Of a stretch of 64,000 bases of DNA, positions 43,964-55,020 are shown one piece after another (position 1 is the stretch's first letter; every line of letters begins with the position of its first letter). A program made the position numbers and the translations under genes. Under the pieces are notes generated by a model. That model searched no databases. It had not been told where the DNA came from and saw only the letters and a program-made list of their open reading frames with translations. This DNA comes from Rapana venosa (Eukaryota; Mollusca; Gastropoda; Neogastropoda; Muricidae), in NCBI GenBank assembly GCA_028751875.1, contig CM054145.1:51518283-51582282 (forward strand), in the 5' to 3' direction.

Positions 43964-44677
43964 GTGAGATTTAATACGTGACAGGAAAATGTTTTGAAAA
44001 GAATGAACATTTGTATAGTGAAATCTGTAAATTTTGATTCAGTCAGATAGGAAAATGGTTAAGAACAAAACCCCAGATGTTTACTTGGTTTGCATTTTGC
44101 TCGGATGTAAAACTGGTTTTCAATCCTCTGCTTTAAATGTATGAGGTAGATCTTTCTCCTTGTTTACACCAAGCAAGTTTAGCAACTATTATCTGCCAAG
44201 TATGTTGAAGCATATTATCTTTGAATTTGGAAGGAAAAGATAGAAGTAGAAACAAAGAACACATTGGTGTGGAAAGCGTTTTCATATCCTGTAGTTCTAA
44301 AATCATACAGATAAAACAAGGGTTTTTTTCATTAAGAGCAAAACTATTTTACAATGTTTCAGCAGCTTTCTCCAATCTCCTCCAGTTTTGCTTTTTTCAG
44401 TAAGCAGTCTTCTGTAGATGATGTTTGAAGAATGAACATTTGTTTAAAAAATTAACTATTTAGGTTTTGTTAAACTGCTGTGGCACAGCGGTTGATGTGG
44501 GGATTCCTTCCTGGAAGTTTGTGGATTTCAACACCTTAGAGATAAACATATTTTCCGTACTAATGCAAAGTGGGTTTGCTATGGATTATAAGGGACTGAG
44601 CTTGCATTTTAAAGCATCATCCTTTTCTACAGGTGAAGTTTGAAGCTGATGCAGTATTGACCAAACCTGTGGGCGTT

Positions 44678-44758
<81 letters not shown>

Positions 44759-44955
44759 TTCAGCCAGTGTTGATGTTGGGTTATTTTATAACAATTGGAA
44801 GACTGGACTACAGTAGTCAAGTGGTCTCAAACAAAGATAGATTACTATAGCCTTGCCATGGCCACCCTCATCACTATTGTCATGCTGTAAATTGAAATTA
44901 TGTTATTCAATGGCTGCTTTAGCAATGGCCGTAAAAATTAATGGTGATGATCATG

Positions 44956-44988
<33 letters not shown>

Positions 44989-45881
44989 GTCGTCGTCATC
45001 ATCATCATCATCGTCGTCATCACATCATCATCATCATCATCATACATGGAATTTATATTACGCTTTATCTTGTAAAAACAAATCAAAGCACTTGCATTCA
45101 ACCTATTCTTCTTACACATGCAACCAATAACAATAATTTAAAGAAATTCAAACGTACATTAAATGACCCCAGATTTGATACCTCCTGTCCTTCCATATCT
45201 GTGGTGAGGTAGTGTCAGTTTTACAGGGCCTGGAGATTAGTGGGGATTAGCGTTGGGGGGGGGGGGGGAATGCAGTGACGGCCAGCACTCCAGGGGGGAG
45301 CCCCTATTCAGTCTGTTCCTGTCCCCAAGCTATTATTTTCTGGTCGTGAGGAGACTTAGTAGAGGGTGTCTTGCATGTATAATTATATACAATCAGAGTA
45401 GACACCACTGACGTGACGCAGCAGCAGTGAGGTGAAGTCCTAGAGAATGTGGCCTCACCATGGTCTGTGGCCAAACATTGGCAGCTTTGGGTGGACCTCT
45501 AACTACTGGTTCCACATTTTGCAAGCCTGGCTGTGACTGTGGGTGAGGTTGAAGTGGATACAGCAACATTGACGCATTTAAGACAATTAAGTATAGGTGC
45601 AGCTGTGTTTTATGAGCTAGTTTACTCTCTCTCTCCATATATATATATATATAAAACACTGATGACATTATTTTGCTAAAGCCTAGTAAATCCAATGAAA
45701 GTGAAATAGGGCAGCCTTTCCAACAAGAACAGTGTATATAAGAAAGTAATGGTATTGTGGGAGATGGCGAAGGAATGAGGGGTGGGAAAAAAGATATTCA
45801 GACAGACAAGCAGGAAAATATTGTTTTGGCGCACAAAAATTTGCTAGGACTCTCAAACTTGGTTTTCGTTTTGTTTTCTAG
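43964..45881 (+). other. Last intron of gene 2
   Basis: A 1.9-kb GTGAGA..TTTTCTAG intron, phase 0. It contains (CT)n at 44,678-44,757, (ATC)n with GTC blocks at 44,947-45,042 leading into a LINE B tail (45,046-45,180, minus), a G-run at 45,257-45,268 and a short (AT)n near 45,637-45,653. Confidence 0.75.
45046..45180 (-). mobile_element. LINE B 3' tail, short truncated copy
   Basis: On plus: 'catggaatttatattacgctttatcttgtaaaaacaaatcaaagcacttgcattcaa', the diverged LINE B terminus read in reverse. The (ATC)n array immediately before it corresponds to the element's microsatellite tail. Confidence 0.6.
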
Positions 45882-45980
45882 GAAGCTGCTGACCAAATTA
45901 AGCAGGAGAAAGGGAAGCATGGCAAGCAGCTGGATGACTTAATGGACAAGCGCAAAAACGTGCTGCAGGCTGCTGACTGA
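45882..45980 (+). CDS. SAMD9-like gene 2, terminal coiled-coil exon
   Basis: A 33-codon exon including TGA (45,978-45,980), in phase 0 with the preceding donor at 43,964; the acceptor is GTTTTCTAG. The charged sequence (ADQIKQEKGKHGKQLDDLMD, then KRKNVLQAAD) should form a short coiled coil. It aligns over 29 residues without gaps with the last exon of gene 1, so the exon structure predates the duplication. With exons at 32,064-32,367, 33,272-33,532 and 39,186-43,963 the coding length is 5,442 bp, divisible by three (1,813 residues). Skipping the 33,272 exon also keeps the frame (1,726 residues). Confidence 0.85.
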   Translation, partial: EAADQIKQEKGKHGKQLDDLMDKRKNVLQAAD

Positions 45981-46614
45981 AGAACGTGCTAGACCATCAC
46001 AACAAGATACACTCCAGGGAGAAGGAATTTCCACTTCATGGCGTATTCCTTTCGAGATTCCTCCCCCCCCCCCCCCCCCCCCCCCCCCACCCCCATCCCT
46101 CCGAGGATTGTTCAGAGTGGTGTCAGACAGGTGTTTTTTAAATAGAATTTTTGATGCGGTGTTGTTTGTAAATACATGGGAGAATTCATGACTTGTGCAA
46201 CTGTCTGGAAATGTTCAACCAGAATTATATGTTAAAGCATTGAAGAATCGCCTGAACATGTCTGTTCCTGGAAAATTTGTAAGTTACATAACTAGACAGT
46301 TTATACATAGTTTTCTGATTGCCATAATTGAGACTGTATAATTATATTTTGTTAGGATTGTATGCACTCGCTTCTCTTTGCTTGTTTGGACTTGACGTCT
46401 TAAACGTTGATGTCAAAATGATGACTGTACAGAAATACCTCTCATTATTTTCTTCCGCTTTGTCTGGTTTCGGAAATCAAACGCGTACAGTAGAGATTGT
46501 AAAACCAATCTCTGTGTAGGATGGGCTTTGGCGATACCGAAATACTCAACCTGGTTTCACCAGCATGATGGGTTATGTAGGTCGTCAAACATCTCTTGAA
46601 TGGATCCCCGGCAG

Positions 46615-46695
<81 letters not shown>

Positions 46696-47330
46696 TAGGG
46701 CGTGTATGGACAGTTTCACGCCAAGTATTGCCTCCTCGGGGAAAACAGACCTTGCGTAGAAATCGCAAGTGTTTCGATAGAAGCAAAAGGGTAACGACAA
46801 CTATCATACTGAGAATGAATCAACGGAAGGCTTCTAGAAAAGTAAAGATTGCTGTTTTCTTTGTTTGTGTGTTCTTTAATCGCTTTTTTCCCCTGTGCTT
46901 TCTCTTGGCAGTACCGCTGAATTGTATTTGCTCGTTTGTTTGGTTTTTGGATTTTTTAAACATTTTAATCGGTGCACACAAAACCATGATAAACGGAAGG
47001 TAGCAAGCTTATATGATTTATCAATAACTGTCAACACAGTTGAGATACATATCGTTTTATGATTAGGTTCTGAGCGGATGTGACTGTGACACGGCACTGT
47101 CTGTGCATATGGATTATGACTGTGATTCACTATGATCTGAATGTTTGACCAAGTTTTCTTTCATTTTCGATTTTGGGGTGGGGATTTTTCTTTTTGTAGA
47201 CACCTTTGTCTGTACCTCAAATGCTTTCAAATTTGTCTGCGTGTGTAATCAGGAAAATCACGTACGTGTGTGTATGTGCGCGGGTGCGCGCGCGTGCATG
47301 TGAGTGCGTGCGTGCGTGTGACAGGAGCTT
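45981..47330 (+). other. Gene 2 3' UTR / downstream region
   Basis: No AATAAA is visible between 45,981 and 46,600, so the UTR end is unknown. It contains a C-run of about 25 at 46,064-46,088 and a (TA)n microsatellite at 46,619-46,693. A GT/GC-alternating patch (47,261-47,320) precedes the minisatellite. Confidence 0.5.
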
Positions 47331-48355
47331 GATTTGTTAGGGTTATGAAATAGTTTATGTTAGGGATATGTGACTAGAACTGGAGTTGTTAGCGTCATAG
47401 AGTAGTTTATATGAGGGATAATTATGTGACTGGGAGAGGTTTTGTTAGTGCTGTGGATAGCCAGTTAACGTGAGGGATAATTATGTGACTGGGAGTGGTT
47501 TTGTTAGTGCTGTGGATAGCCAGTTAACGTGAGGGATAATTATGTGACTGGGAGTGGTTTTGTTAGTGCTGTAAGATAGCCAGTTAACGTGAGGGATAAT
47601 TATGTGACTGGGAGTGGTTTTGTTAGCGCTGTGAGATAGCCAGTTAATGTGAGGGATAATTATGTAACAGGGATTAGTTTTGTTAGCGCTGTAAGATAGC
47701 CAGTTAACGTGAGGGATAATTATGTGACTGGGAGTGGTTTTGTTAGTGCTGTGGATAGCCAGTTAACGTGAGGGATAATTATGTGACTGGGAGTGGTTTT
47801 GTTAGTGCTGTAAGATAGCCAGTTAACGTGAGGGATAATTATGTGACTGGGAGTGGTTTTGTTAGCGCTGTGAGATAGCCAGTTAATGTGAGGGATAATT
47901 ATGTAACAGGGATTAGTTTTGTTAGCGCTGTAAGATAGCCAGTTAACGTGAGGGATAATTATGTAACTGGGAGTGGTTTTGTTGGTGCTGTGAGATAGCC
48001 AGTTAACGTGAGGGATAATTATGTAACTGGGAGTGGTTTTGTTGGTGCTGTGAGATAGGTAATGTGAGGGATAATTATGTAACTGGGAGAGGTTTTGTTA
48101 GTGCTGTAAGATAGCCAGTTAACGTGAGGGATAATTATGTAACTGGAGAGGTTTTATTAGTGCTGTGAGATAGCCAGTTAACGTGAGGGATAATTATGTA
48201 ACTGGGAGAGGATTTGTTGGTAATGTGAGGGATAATTGTGTGACTGGGAGTGGGTGTTTTTTTTTTAGTGCTGTGAGATAGCCAGTTAATGTGAGGGATA
48301 ATTATGTAACTGGGAGTGGTTTTGTTGGAGCTATAAAATAGCCATTTTGAGTGAG
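47331..48355. repeat. 60-bp minisatellite with four-unit higher-order repeat
   Basis: About 17 copies of a 59-60 bp unit containing 'gagggataattatgtgactgg', 'gagtggttttgttagtgctg' and 'gatagccagttaacgt'. Unit starts are at 47,413, 47,472, 47,531, 47,591, 47,651, 47,711, 47,770, 47,830, 47,890, 47,950, 48,010, 48,066, 48,126, 48,185 and on to 48,293. The four variants starting at 47,472 recur in the same order at 47,711, a 239-bp higher-order period. Confidence 0.9.
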
Positions 48356-50044
48356 CATGAGATCGGGCCCTTTAATGGTTATAGAGTTGTATAAAGAATT
48401 AATATCGTGTTTCCATTGTGGGCAGCGTTACCATAACAGATCCCACAGACTGGCTGTTTTCATGTAACATAGTTGGGTTCCCTGTGAATATTGTTTGAGA
48501 TATGATGCAAAGTTGTCTTTGCATGTATTGGAGATTACTTACATATCTGATTGCATATCTTTATTAGAATTATCGCTCTTTACTTCTTAATTTTTTTAAA
48601 TGGTTATATTTTTCCATGGGAAGGCTGCTATTGCTGATTTTTCCTGTGAAAAGTGGATTCTTACCTTATGAAACCCTTCTGGGAAAGATCTGATAGAAAA
48701 TGTTGTCAGTTTCTTATTGCTCTTTTTATCATTACAGTTTTATTCCTTTTTTTATGCCATACTTGTCCAGCATGTTTTCTAACTTCCGAGTTTCTTCATG
48801 CAAACGTTGCCACTTTTTTTAAGTGTTTCATTTTGTTGTAGTTTGTCTTTTAACTACAGCCTCTGATGTATCACGGATACTGTTTTTTGTGGGGTTTTCC
48901 TGAAGACTGGATAGTGATATTGGAAATACTGGGGTAGGAAGGTTATCTACTCTGATGTGTTATTTGCCTATATGAACATGTGTATGTTTTCTTCATGAGT
49001 GATATTATCATTTATTGACTATCATCATATCTAGTATTGATATTATCATTTATTGACTTTCACCATAGCTATGAGTGATATTATCATTTATTGACTATCA
49101 TCATGAGTTTATGAGTGATATTGTCATTTACTGACTACCGTCATAGCTATTATTGACATTATCATTTGTAGACGATAAACATTGGATAAATCTGTCATAG
49201 CCATTTATCTCTTTACTAATCTTTTTTTTTTGGGGGGTGGGGGCGGTTGTTGTTGATGTCTGTTTTGTTTTAGTTTTAGTTGTTGGGTTTGGTGGGGGGG
49301 GGGGGGGGGAGGTAATTAATTTTGGTTTTTTGGGTCACTGAATTTTCTCTTTATATATGCATTGTACATGAACTACGAAATAGATTGCGAAAGGTTTGGT
49401 TGTTGCTGTTGATTCAGAATTTTCTCCTTATAATTGTTACTGTATGCACTCTCTGAAATAGTGTGCAAAAGCGGTTTCTGCTTTAGTTTGGAGTTTTCTT
49501 TTTCTCCTCGTATTATATATTGAGTGCAACCTCTAAAATAATGTGCGAGGGTGGGGGGTGTGTGTGTGGGAGGGGGGGGGTGTTAATTCTTGTTGTCGTT
49601 TTTGCTTATTTACTAAGTTGCTTAGTTTCCTAAAGTAGTTGCTTTTGATACGTAGGGTTTTTTTTTGTTCTAGTTGTTTGTTTATAATTGTATTGATGTA
49701 TCTCTGTTCCCACTTTTGGTTTGTTTCTTTTTTTTTAAGGGGGGGGGGGGGTATTGTTTAAAGTTTTGACCAGATACCACGCGAACATGTCGGTACATAC
49801 ATTGTGTGAAAAAATAGTGATTCAGTTCCAGATATTGATATTTTGTTGTTGTTGTTGTTGAAGGTGAAGGCTGTGTCTGTGTTAGCATTGCAGAATTATT
49901 TGTACGCAGCAGAGTGTTTTTGATACAAGAACATGAACTTTCAGTTTGTTAGTGTGCACATGTTGGTATAGGCATAACAGGTTATTTTGAGAGTGAGATG
50001 TTTATATACTGCTAGAGAATGTATATATATATATATATATATAT

Positions 50045-50076
<32 letters not shown>

Positions 50077-50275
50077 GTCGTTGGAGGAGTTTTTCTGTAA
50101 AGTCGTGTGTATGTATTTGGATGTTTTTGAAACATGAAATGTTGATTTGTCTGTAACAGTGATTTTGGGGGTCATATAATTGCATAAATTAATGGGAAAA
50201 TTACTTGCTTCTATGACCATACTTTTTGATATAATATTTTCTGTCACAATGTTTGACTAATTGAATCTATAGATC
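48356..50275. other. AT-rich non-coding DNA with a 44-bp minisatellite
   Basis: 48,990-49,175 repeats 'gagtgatattatcatttattgac' with 'tatcatcatag' spacers, about four to five diverged copies of roughly 44 bp. G-runs lie at 49,292-49,308 and 49,739-49,751. (AT)n followed by (CATA)n covers 50,021-50,075. No gene is seen on either strand. Confidence 0.5.
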
Positions 50276-50278
50276 TTG

Positions 50279-50311
<33 letters not shown>

Positions 50312-50954
50312 GTGTGGTGTGTGTGTGTGCGTGTGTGCGTGCGTTCCGGCACGCATGTGTGTGTGTGTGTGGTTGGTTTGTGCCTTTTTGTTTGCATGTA
50401 TGTTTGTTTCTGTGTTTGTTTTCTTTCTTTTTTGTTTGCTGTTTATTTTGTTTTTCAGAAATGTAATCTTTTCTTTGAGGGAGGAGGGGGAGGGAGCAAG
50501 GGGGACCCCTTATGATTTTTGCTCATGTTGTCGAGGCAGATGATGCAGGATTTTTTTTTTTTTTTTTTTGTAATTGATAGGATGTAATAATTTGTAAAAC
50601 TTCAAAGTCAGAGCTCCAACTAAAAACTATAATTTTAAAAAGTCTCACATTAAGTGTACCAACGCCTGTGGCTTCACACAATAATCGACAACATGAAACA
50701 TAAAGAGAAGCATTTCTTTCTTTTTTTAAAGAAGAAGAAGAAGAAGAGGAGGATATCAGCTTAAATTCAAAGTGGTAATAATTACAATTCAAGATGGGCA
50801 AGATATCAAAGTCATAATCGGTACCAATTCCAAGTAAGTCAAGTTAGTCTACCACAATGCAATATCAGTCTCAACAAAACATGTAATAATAATAGTAATA
50901 ATAAGAAGAACAACAATAATAAATAATAATGATGATGATGGTGATAATAATGAT
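50276..50954. repeat. (GT)n microsatellite and spacer
   Basis: GT/GC repeats at 50,281-50,371, a T-run at 50,551-50,569, AAG repeats at 50,730-50,748, AAT/GAT repeats at 50,884-50,968. No gene. Confidence 0.6.
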
Positions 50955-51420
50955 AATAATAATAATATGGAATTTATATAGCGCTGAATCTTGTGAAACG
51001 AACAAATCGAAGCGCTTGTACTCAAATCATTTACACTCATGCAACTTTCCTCAAATATCATAATTAGTAGATTTTATAAAATTTATGCGCGCGCACGCAC
51101 GCACGTACTCATACACACACACACACACACACACCACACACACGCGCGCGCACACACACTTTGGTGGAGATGAAAGATATGAAGGATACTGTTGAAAAGT
51201 AGGGACAGATAGCTATGAGGGGAAAGTCTCAGGTAGGAAATAAGTACGTTTTGAGGCTGGATTTGAAAGTATCAAATAAAGGCTTTGGGCAAAGTGAAAG
51301 AGGGAGGTCATTCCAGGTGGATGGACTAGAAACAGAGAAGGAGCGACGGCCAACAGTGGTTTGTTTGAATCTGAAGTATCTGCTGCTGAACGAATGGACA
51401 GGACGTACACCCAGATTCGT
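50955..51420 (-). mobile_element. LINE B, 5'-truncated 3' copy
   Basis: On plus it starts 'ataataatatggaatttatatagcgctgaatcttg'. It continues with a (CG/CA) block (51,088-51,158) at the position of the CA block in the 26.9-30.0 kb copy, then 'ggatttgaaagtatcaaataaagg', the reverse of the RT C-terminus. Homology ends near 51,390-51,420. Confidence 0.75.
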
Positions 51421-52260
51421 GAGAGATCGTAGGACTAGTCTAGTGTTCAGATTTTGTTCCTTCCTTCTTTCTGTCGTTTGTTTCGTCGTTTTGTTTTGTC
51501 ATGTCGTTTTGTCGTTGTTTTGTTTTTGCTTGTTTGTTTGTCTGGGTTTGTTTCGTCTTTTGTTTTGGTTTGGTTTGGGTTGGTTTGTTTGGTTGTTTTT
51601 TTGTGCGCTTATTCGCTCAATCTTCCTTATTTGGGCTGTATCTGGGAAGTTTTCTGATATTGAATTTCTGCAAACTGTGATAAATAGATACCGTGATTAT
51701 CATCATTTGATGTTGAAGTAAAGTTATTGCACGTTTCCAGATTGTTTGTTTTGTTTGTTTGCTTCTTTGTTTGTTTTTCTGGGGGGTTGGGGGGGGGGGG
51801 GGTGCAGGGAGCTGATTTCCCTGGTCTGTGCTGATTATTTGCAGTTTTCTTTTTTTATTTTATTTTTTCTTCAAAGAAATCTGAAAATAAAAATCGTGAT
51901 ATACGTAAAAAATACTTTGCCACAGGACTGTCTGTATATACACGGGCGAAGACTATGATGAACTGCTGTCCATAAGTATCACCAGGTTGTGTCAGCTGAT
52001 CTTGTTGTGTAGAATCCCAACCGTTTGTTTGTTGTTGTTGTTGGTTTTAGGTTCGTCTTCACCTAGACTGAAGAATTGCAAGCCTCAGCTATGTAAGATT
52101 TTGCGAGCTACTGCTTTGTTGATGTTGTTGCTAATGATTTGAAATACTTTCCCCGCAAAGATGCTTGTATCATAAAAACTATTTCATCCAGAATGTTTAC
52201 CTTGTACACTGTGGGTTTCTTTTTTTTTCCTTTCAAGTACATCGTTCACTTGATAAAGTC
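51421..52260. other. Spacer, T/G-rich
   Basis: GTTTT-rich tract 51,460-51,605, G-run 51,789-51,802, and unassigned sequence to the satellite. The 168-codon frame over 51,215-51,721 is reversed LINE B followed by T-rich DNA, not a gene. Confidence 0.5.
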
Positions 52261-53900
52261 GTTTTTTACAGTAATGTTCACGGTGTAAAACATTGATGTC
52301 ACTGCGGCGTTTCCCCTGGAGAACTATTTTTAACAGTAATGTTCATCTTGAAACACTTATTTCCACCATAGTTTTTTGCTACATAAACGCCAGTTTTCGC
52401 TGTGATTTTTCACGTTGTACATAATGACTTCCCTAGAACTTTCACCTTGAAATGCTTAATATTGATTTCCATCTTGTAAATACCTATTTCCACTGTAATG
52501 TTTGTCATGTGAATACCCATTTTTACAGTAATGTTTCACGTTGTAAACAACGATTTGCCTGAAAGTTTCACCTTGAAATGCTTAACATTGATTTCCATCT
52601 TGTAAATACCTATTTCCACTGTAATGTTTGTCATGTGAATACCCATTTTTACAGTAATGTTTCACGTTGTAACCAACGATTTGCCTGAAAGTTTCACCTT
52701 GAAATGCTTAACATTGATTTCCATCTTGTAAATACCTATTTCCACTGTAATGTTTGTCATGTGAATACCCATTTTTACAGTAATGTTTCACGTTGTAACA
52801 ACGATTTGCCTGAAAGTTTCACCTTGAAATGCTTAACATTGATTTCCATCTTGTAAATACCTATTTCCACTGTAATGTTTGTCATGTGAATACCCATTTT
52901 TACAGTAATGTTTCACGTTGTAAACAACGATTTGCCTGAAAGTTTCACCTTGAAATGCTTAACATTGATTTCCATCTTGTAAATACCTATTTCCACTGTA
53001 ATGTTTGTCATGTGAATACCCATTTTTACAGTAATGTTTCACGTTGTAAACAACGATTTGCCTGAAAGTTTCACCTTGAAATGCTTAACATTGATTTCCA
53101 TCTTGTAAATACCTATTTCCACTGTAATGTTTGTCATGTGAATACCCATTTTTACAGTAATGTTTCACGTTGTAACCAACGATTTGCCTGAAAGTTTCAC
53201 CTTGAAATGCTTAACATTGATTTCCATCTTGTAAATACCTATTTCCACTGTAATGTTTGTCATGTGAATACCCATTTTTACAGTAATGTTTCACGTTGTA
53301 AACAACGATTTGCCTGAAAGTTTCACCTTGAAATGCTTAACACTGATTTCCATCTTGTAAATACCTATTTCCACCAGGGGTTTTTTGCCATATAAAGACC
53401 CATTTTTACAGTAATGTTTCACGTTGTAAACAATGACTTCCTTTGCCCTGAAAAGCTATTTTAGGAGTATTCTTGTAAACACCTATTTCCACCATGATGT
53501 TTGCCATGTAAATAATACCCATTTTTACCGTCATTTTTCATGTTGTAAACGATGACTTCCTTTCCCTAAAATGCTATTTTAAGAGTATTCTTGTAAACAC
53601 CTATTTCCACCATGATGTTTGTCATATAAATACCCATTTTTATAGTGATGTTTCTCATTGTTAACAATGTCTTCCCTGCAGCTTTCACCCTGTCAAGCAA
53701 TTTTAACAGTGTTCTTATCTGTAAAAATTTATTTCCGCCGTAATTTTTACCATATAAACAGATATTTTCACAGTAATTTTTTTTAAATACCACATTGCAT
53801 TCATTTTTACAATATGTTTTCACTGTGTAAACACAAGTTAATATCACAGTAGTTTTTGAAGTAGTTTTCATCATGTAAACAATCATTTTTCACCATGTTA
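52260..53900. repeat. 126-bp higher-order satellite built from about 31-bp monomers
   Basis: Between about 52,440 and 53,390 a 126-bp unit repeats almost identically. The phrase 'tttgcctgaaagtttcacc' starts at 52,554, 52,680, 52,805, 52,931, 53,057, 53,183 and 53,309. Inside each unit four related monomers of about 31 bp follow each other, each with a TTGTAAA-like start and an ATTT..GTAATGTTT-like end. Both flanks (52,260-52,440 and 53,390-53,900) hold the same monomers in diverged, irregular form. Confidence 0.9.
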
Positions 53901-54019
53901 AGCTCTCAACTGTTTCTCTTAGATCTTGGCTTTTGCCAGAGGTGATCAACTGACCAAAGGATTCTTTTTTTTATCTTTCTAAAATATCTTCCATAAAAAT
54001 GTGTACAACCGAAGTGTTG

Positions 54020-54150
54020 TTTTTGTAAACCATACCAAGCTGAGAGACACCCTGAGAGCGGCCGAGAGACGCGAGGACTGGAGAAAGGTGGTTGACAAAG
54101 CTTCGAAGGCGCCCCAAAGGATTCAGAATCTGAGGGATCGGGGACGGTGA
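54020..54150 (+). mobile_element. LINE C-terminal scrap
   Basis: One plus frame reads KLRDTLRAAERREDWRKVVDKASKAPQ to a TGA near 54,150. This matches in style the extreme C-terminus of many animal LINE reverse transcriptases (compare RKAEDRGEWRKLVAKSS at 62.95 kb). Confidence 0.6.
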
Positions 54151-54770
54151 CGGTGACGGGGACCAAGTACTTGAGATTCCTCTTCGTGGAGAGAAGAGCA
54201 TCGTCAATGTGTGAGATTGGAGTTAGCTTTGTGTATGCTAGAAAGGGTCAGTGTAGGAAAGGGGTCATTTTGATTTACATGACGAGTAGAATCGTTATCA
54301 TTTTAGTTCATGGCTGGACATACATCTGGCACACCACTATAAAAACAACAACCCTGCAATGAACTGGCACCTCAGTGTAAAGAAAGATGGGAGTTTTGAC
54401 TCAAGTATTTGTGTCTGTGTGTACAGTTAAGAATGACATATATTTTACTGAGCAAATTTTTTGGAGAACAAAAACTGGCGTGTATAAAATGGGCAAAATG
54501 TGTCTATACACTGTGTAAAAATAGCTAAAGAGAATGCTTGCTGGTCTGTTTGGTTCACGTAATTTTTTATGCATGCTTAGTCATGTACTGACTGGAGAAT
54601 TGCTAGTGTACTTGGATGAATGGCTTAAAAAGAAATCCTTCGGTGTATATAGTTTGTTGAGTTCCTGGTAGTAAAGATGGCCGGGAATTTTTGCCTACAA
54701 TTTTGTGAATTGGTTTGAAAATAGATGGTTTATATGACGACACTTTTTGATACACATTTTTTTTGTATAT
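54151..54770. other. Unassigned AT-rich spacer
   Basis: No repeat landmarks and no protein-like frame. Confidence 0.4.
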
Positions 54771-54804
54771 AGAACTTAAAAACTGCTTCTATAGATTTCA
54801 AATT

Positions 54805-55020
54805 TGCTCTCAGTCGCATGCTTTTATTGTTGTTTGTTTGTTGGCTAGTTGTTGTTTAAAAGGATATGGGCAACAAAGAAGTCTACCTTTGATTTTTGAG
54901 CATCTTTCCAAGGAATGTAAAGGATGCCCGAATCTATGTAGCTGTGGACAAGTTCATGAGACTATCTTCCATGCAAAGAAGGTTTATAGGTCACGTCAGT
55001 GATTTTTGTTTGTGTGCTTG
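54805..55020. repeat. Duplicated segment, copy 1
   Basis: 'cagtcgcatgcttttattgttg' to 'gcaaagaaggtttataggtcacgtcagtgattttt' recurs, diverged, at 55,893-56,143. A 79-codon frame here (54,763-55,002) is not kept in the second copy, so it is probably not a gene. The family is not one I recognise. Confidence 0.7.

Noticed and set aside
47331..48355. CRISPR-like array
   Set aside because: The whole 60-bp unit repeats with no unique spacers, and the sequence is eukaryotic; it is a minisatellite.
51215..51721. 168-codon plus-strand ORF
   Set aside because: Its first part is the reverse strand of LINE B and its second part T/G-rich low-complexity sequence.
52260..53900. CRISPR-like array with 31-bp repeats
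   Set aside because: The intervals between monomers are themselves related monomers, so it is a higher-order satellite.
54763..55002. 79-codon ORF with several cysteines (CPNLCSCG)
   Set aside because: The frame is not preserved in the duplicate at 55.9-56.1 kb and there is no splice or start context.
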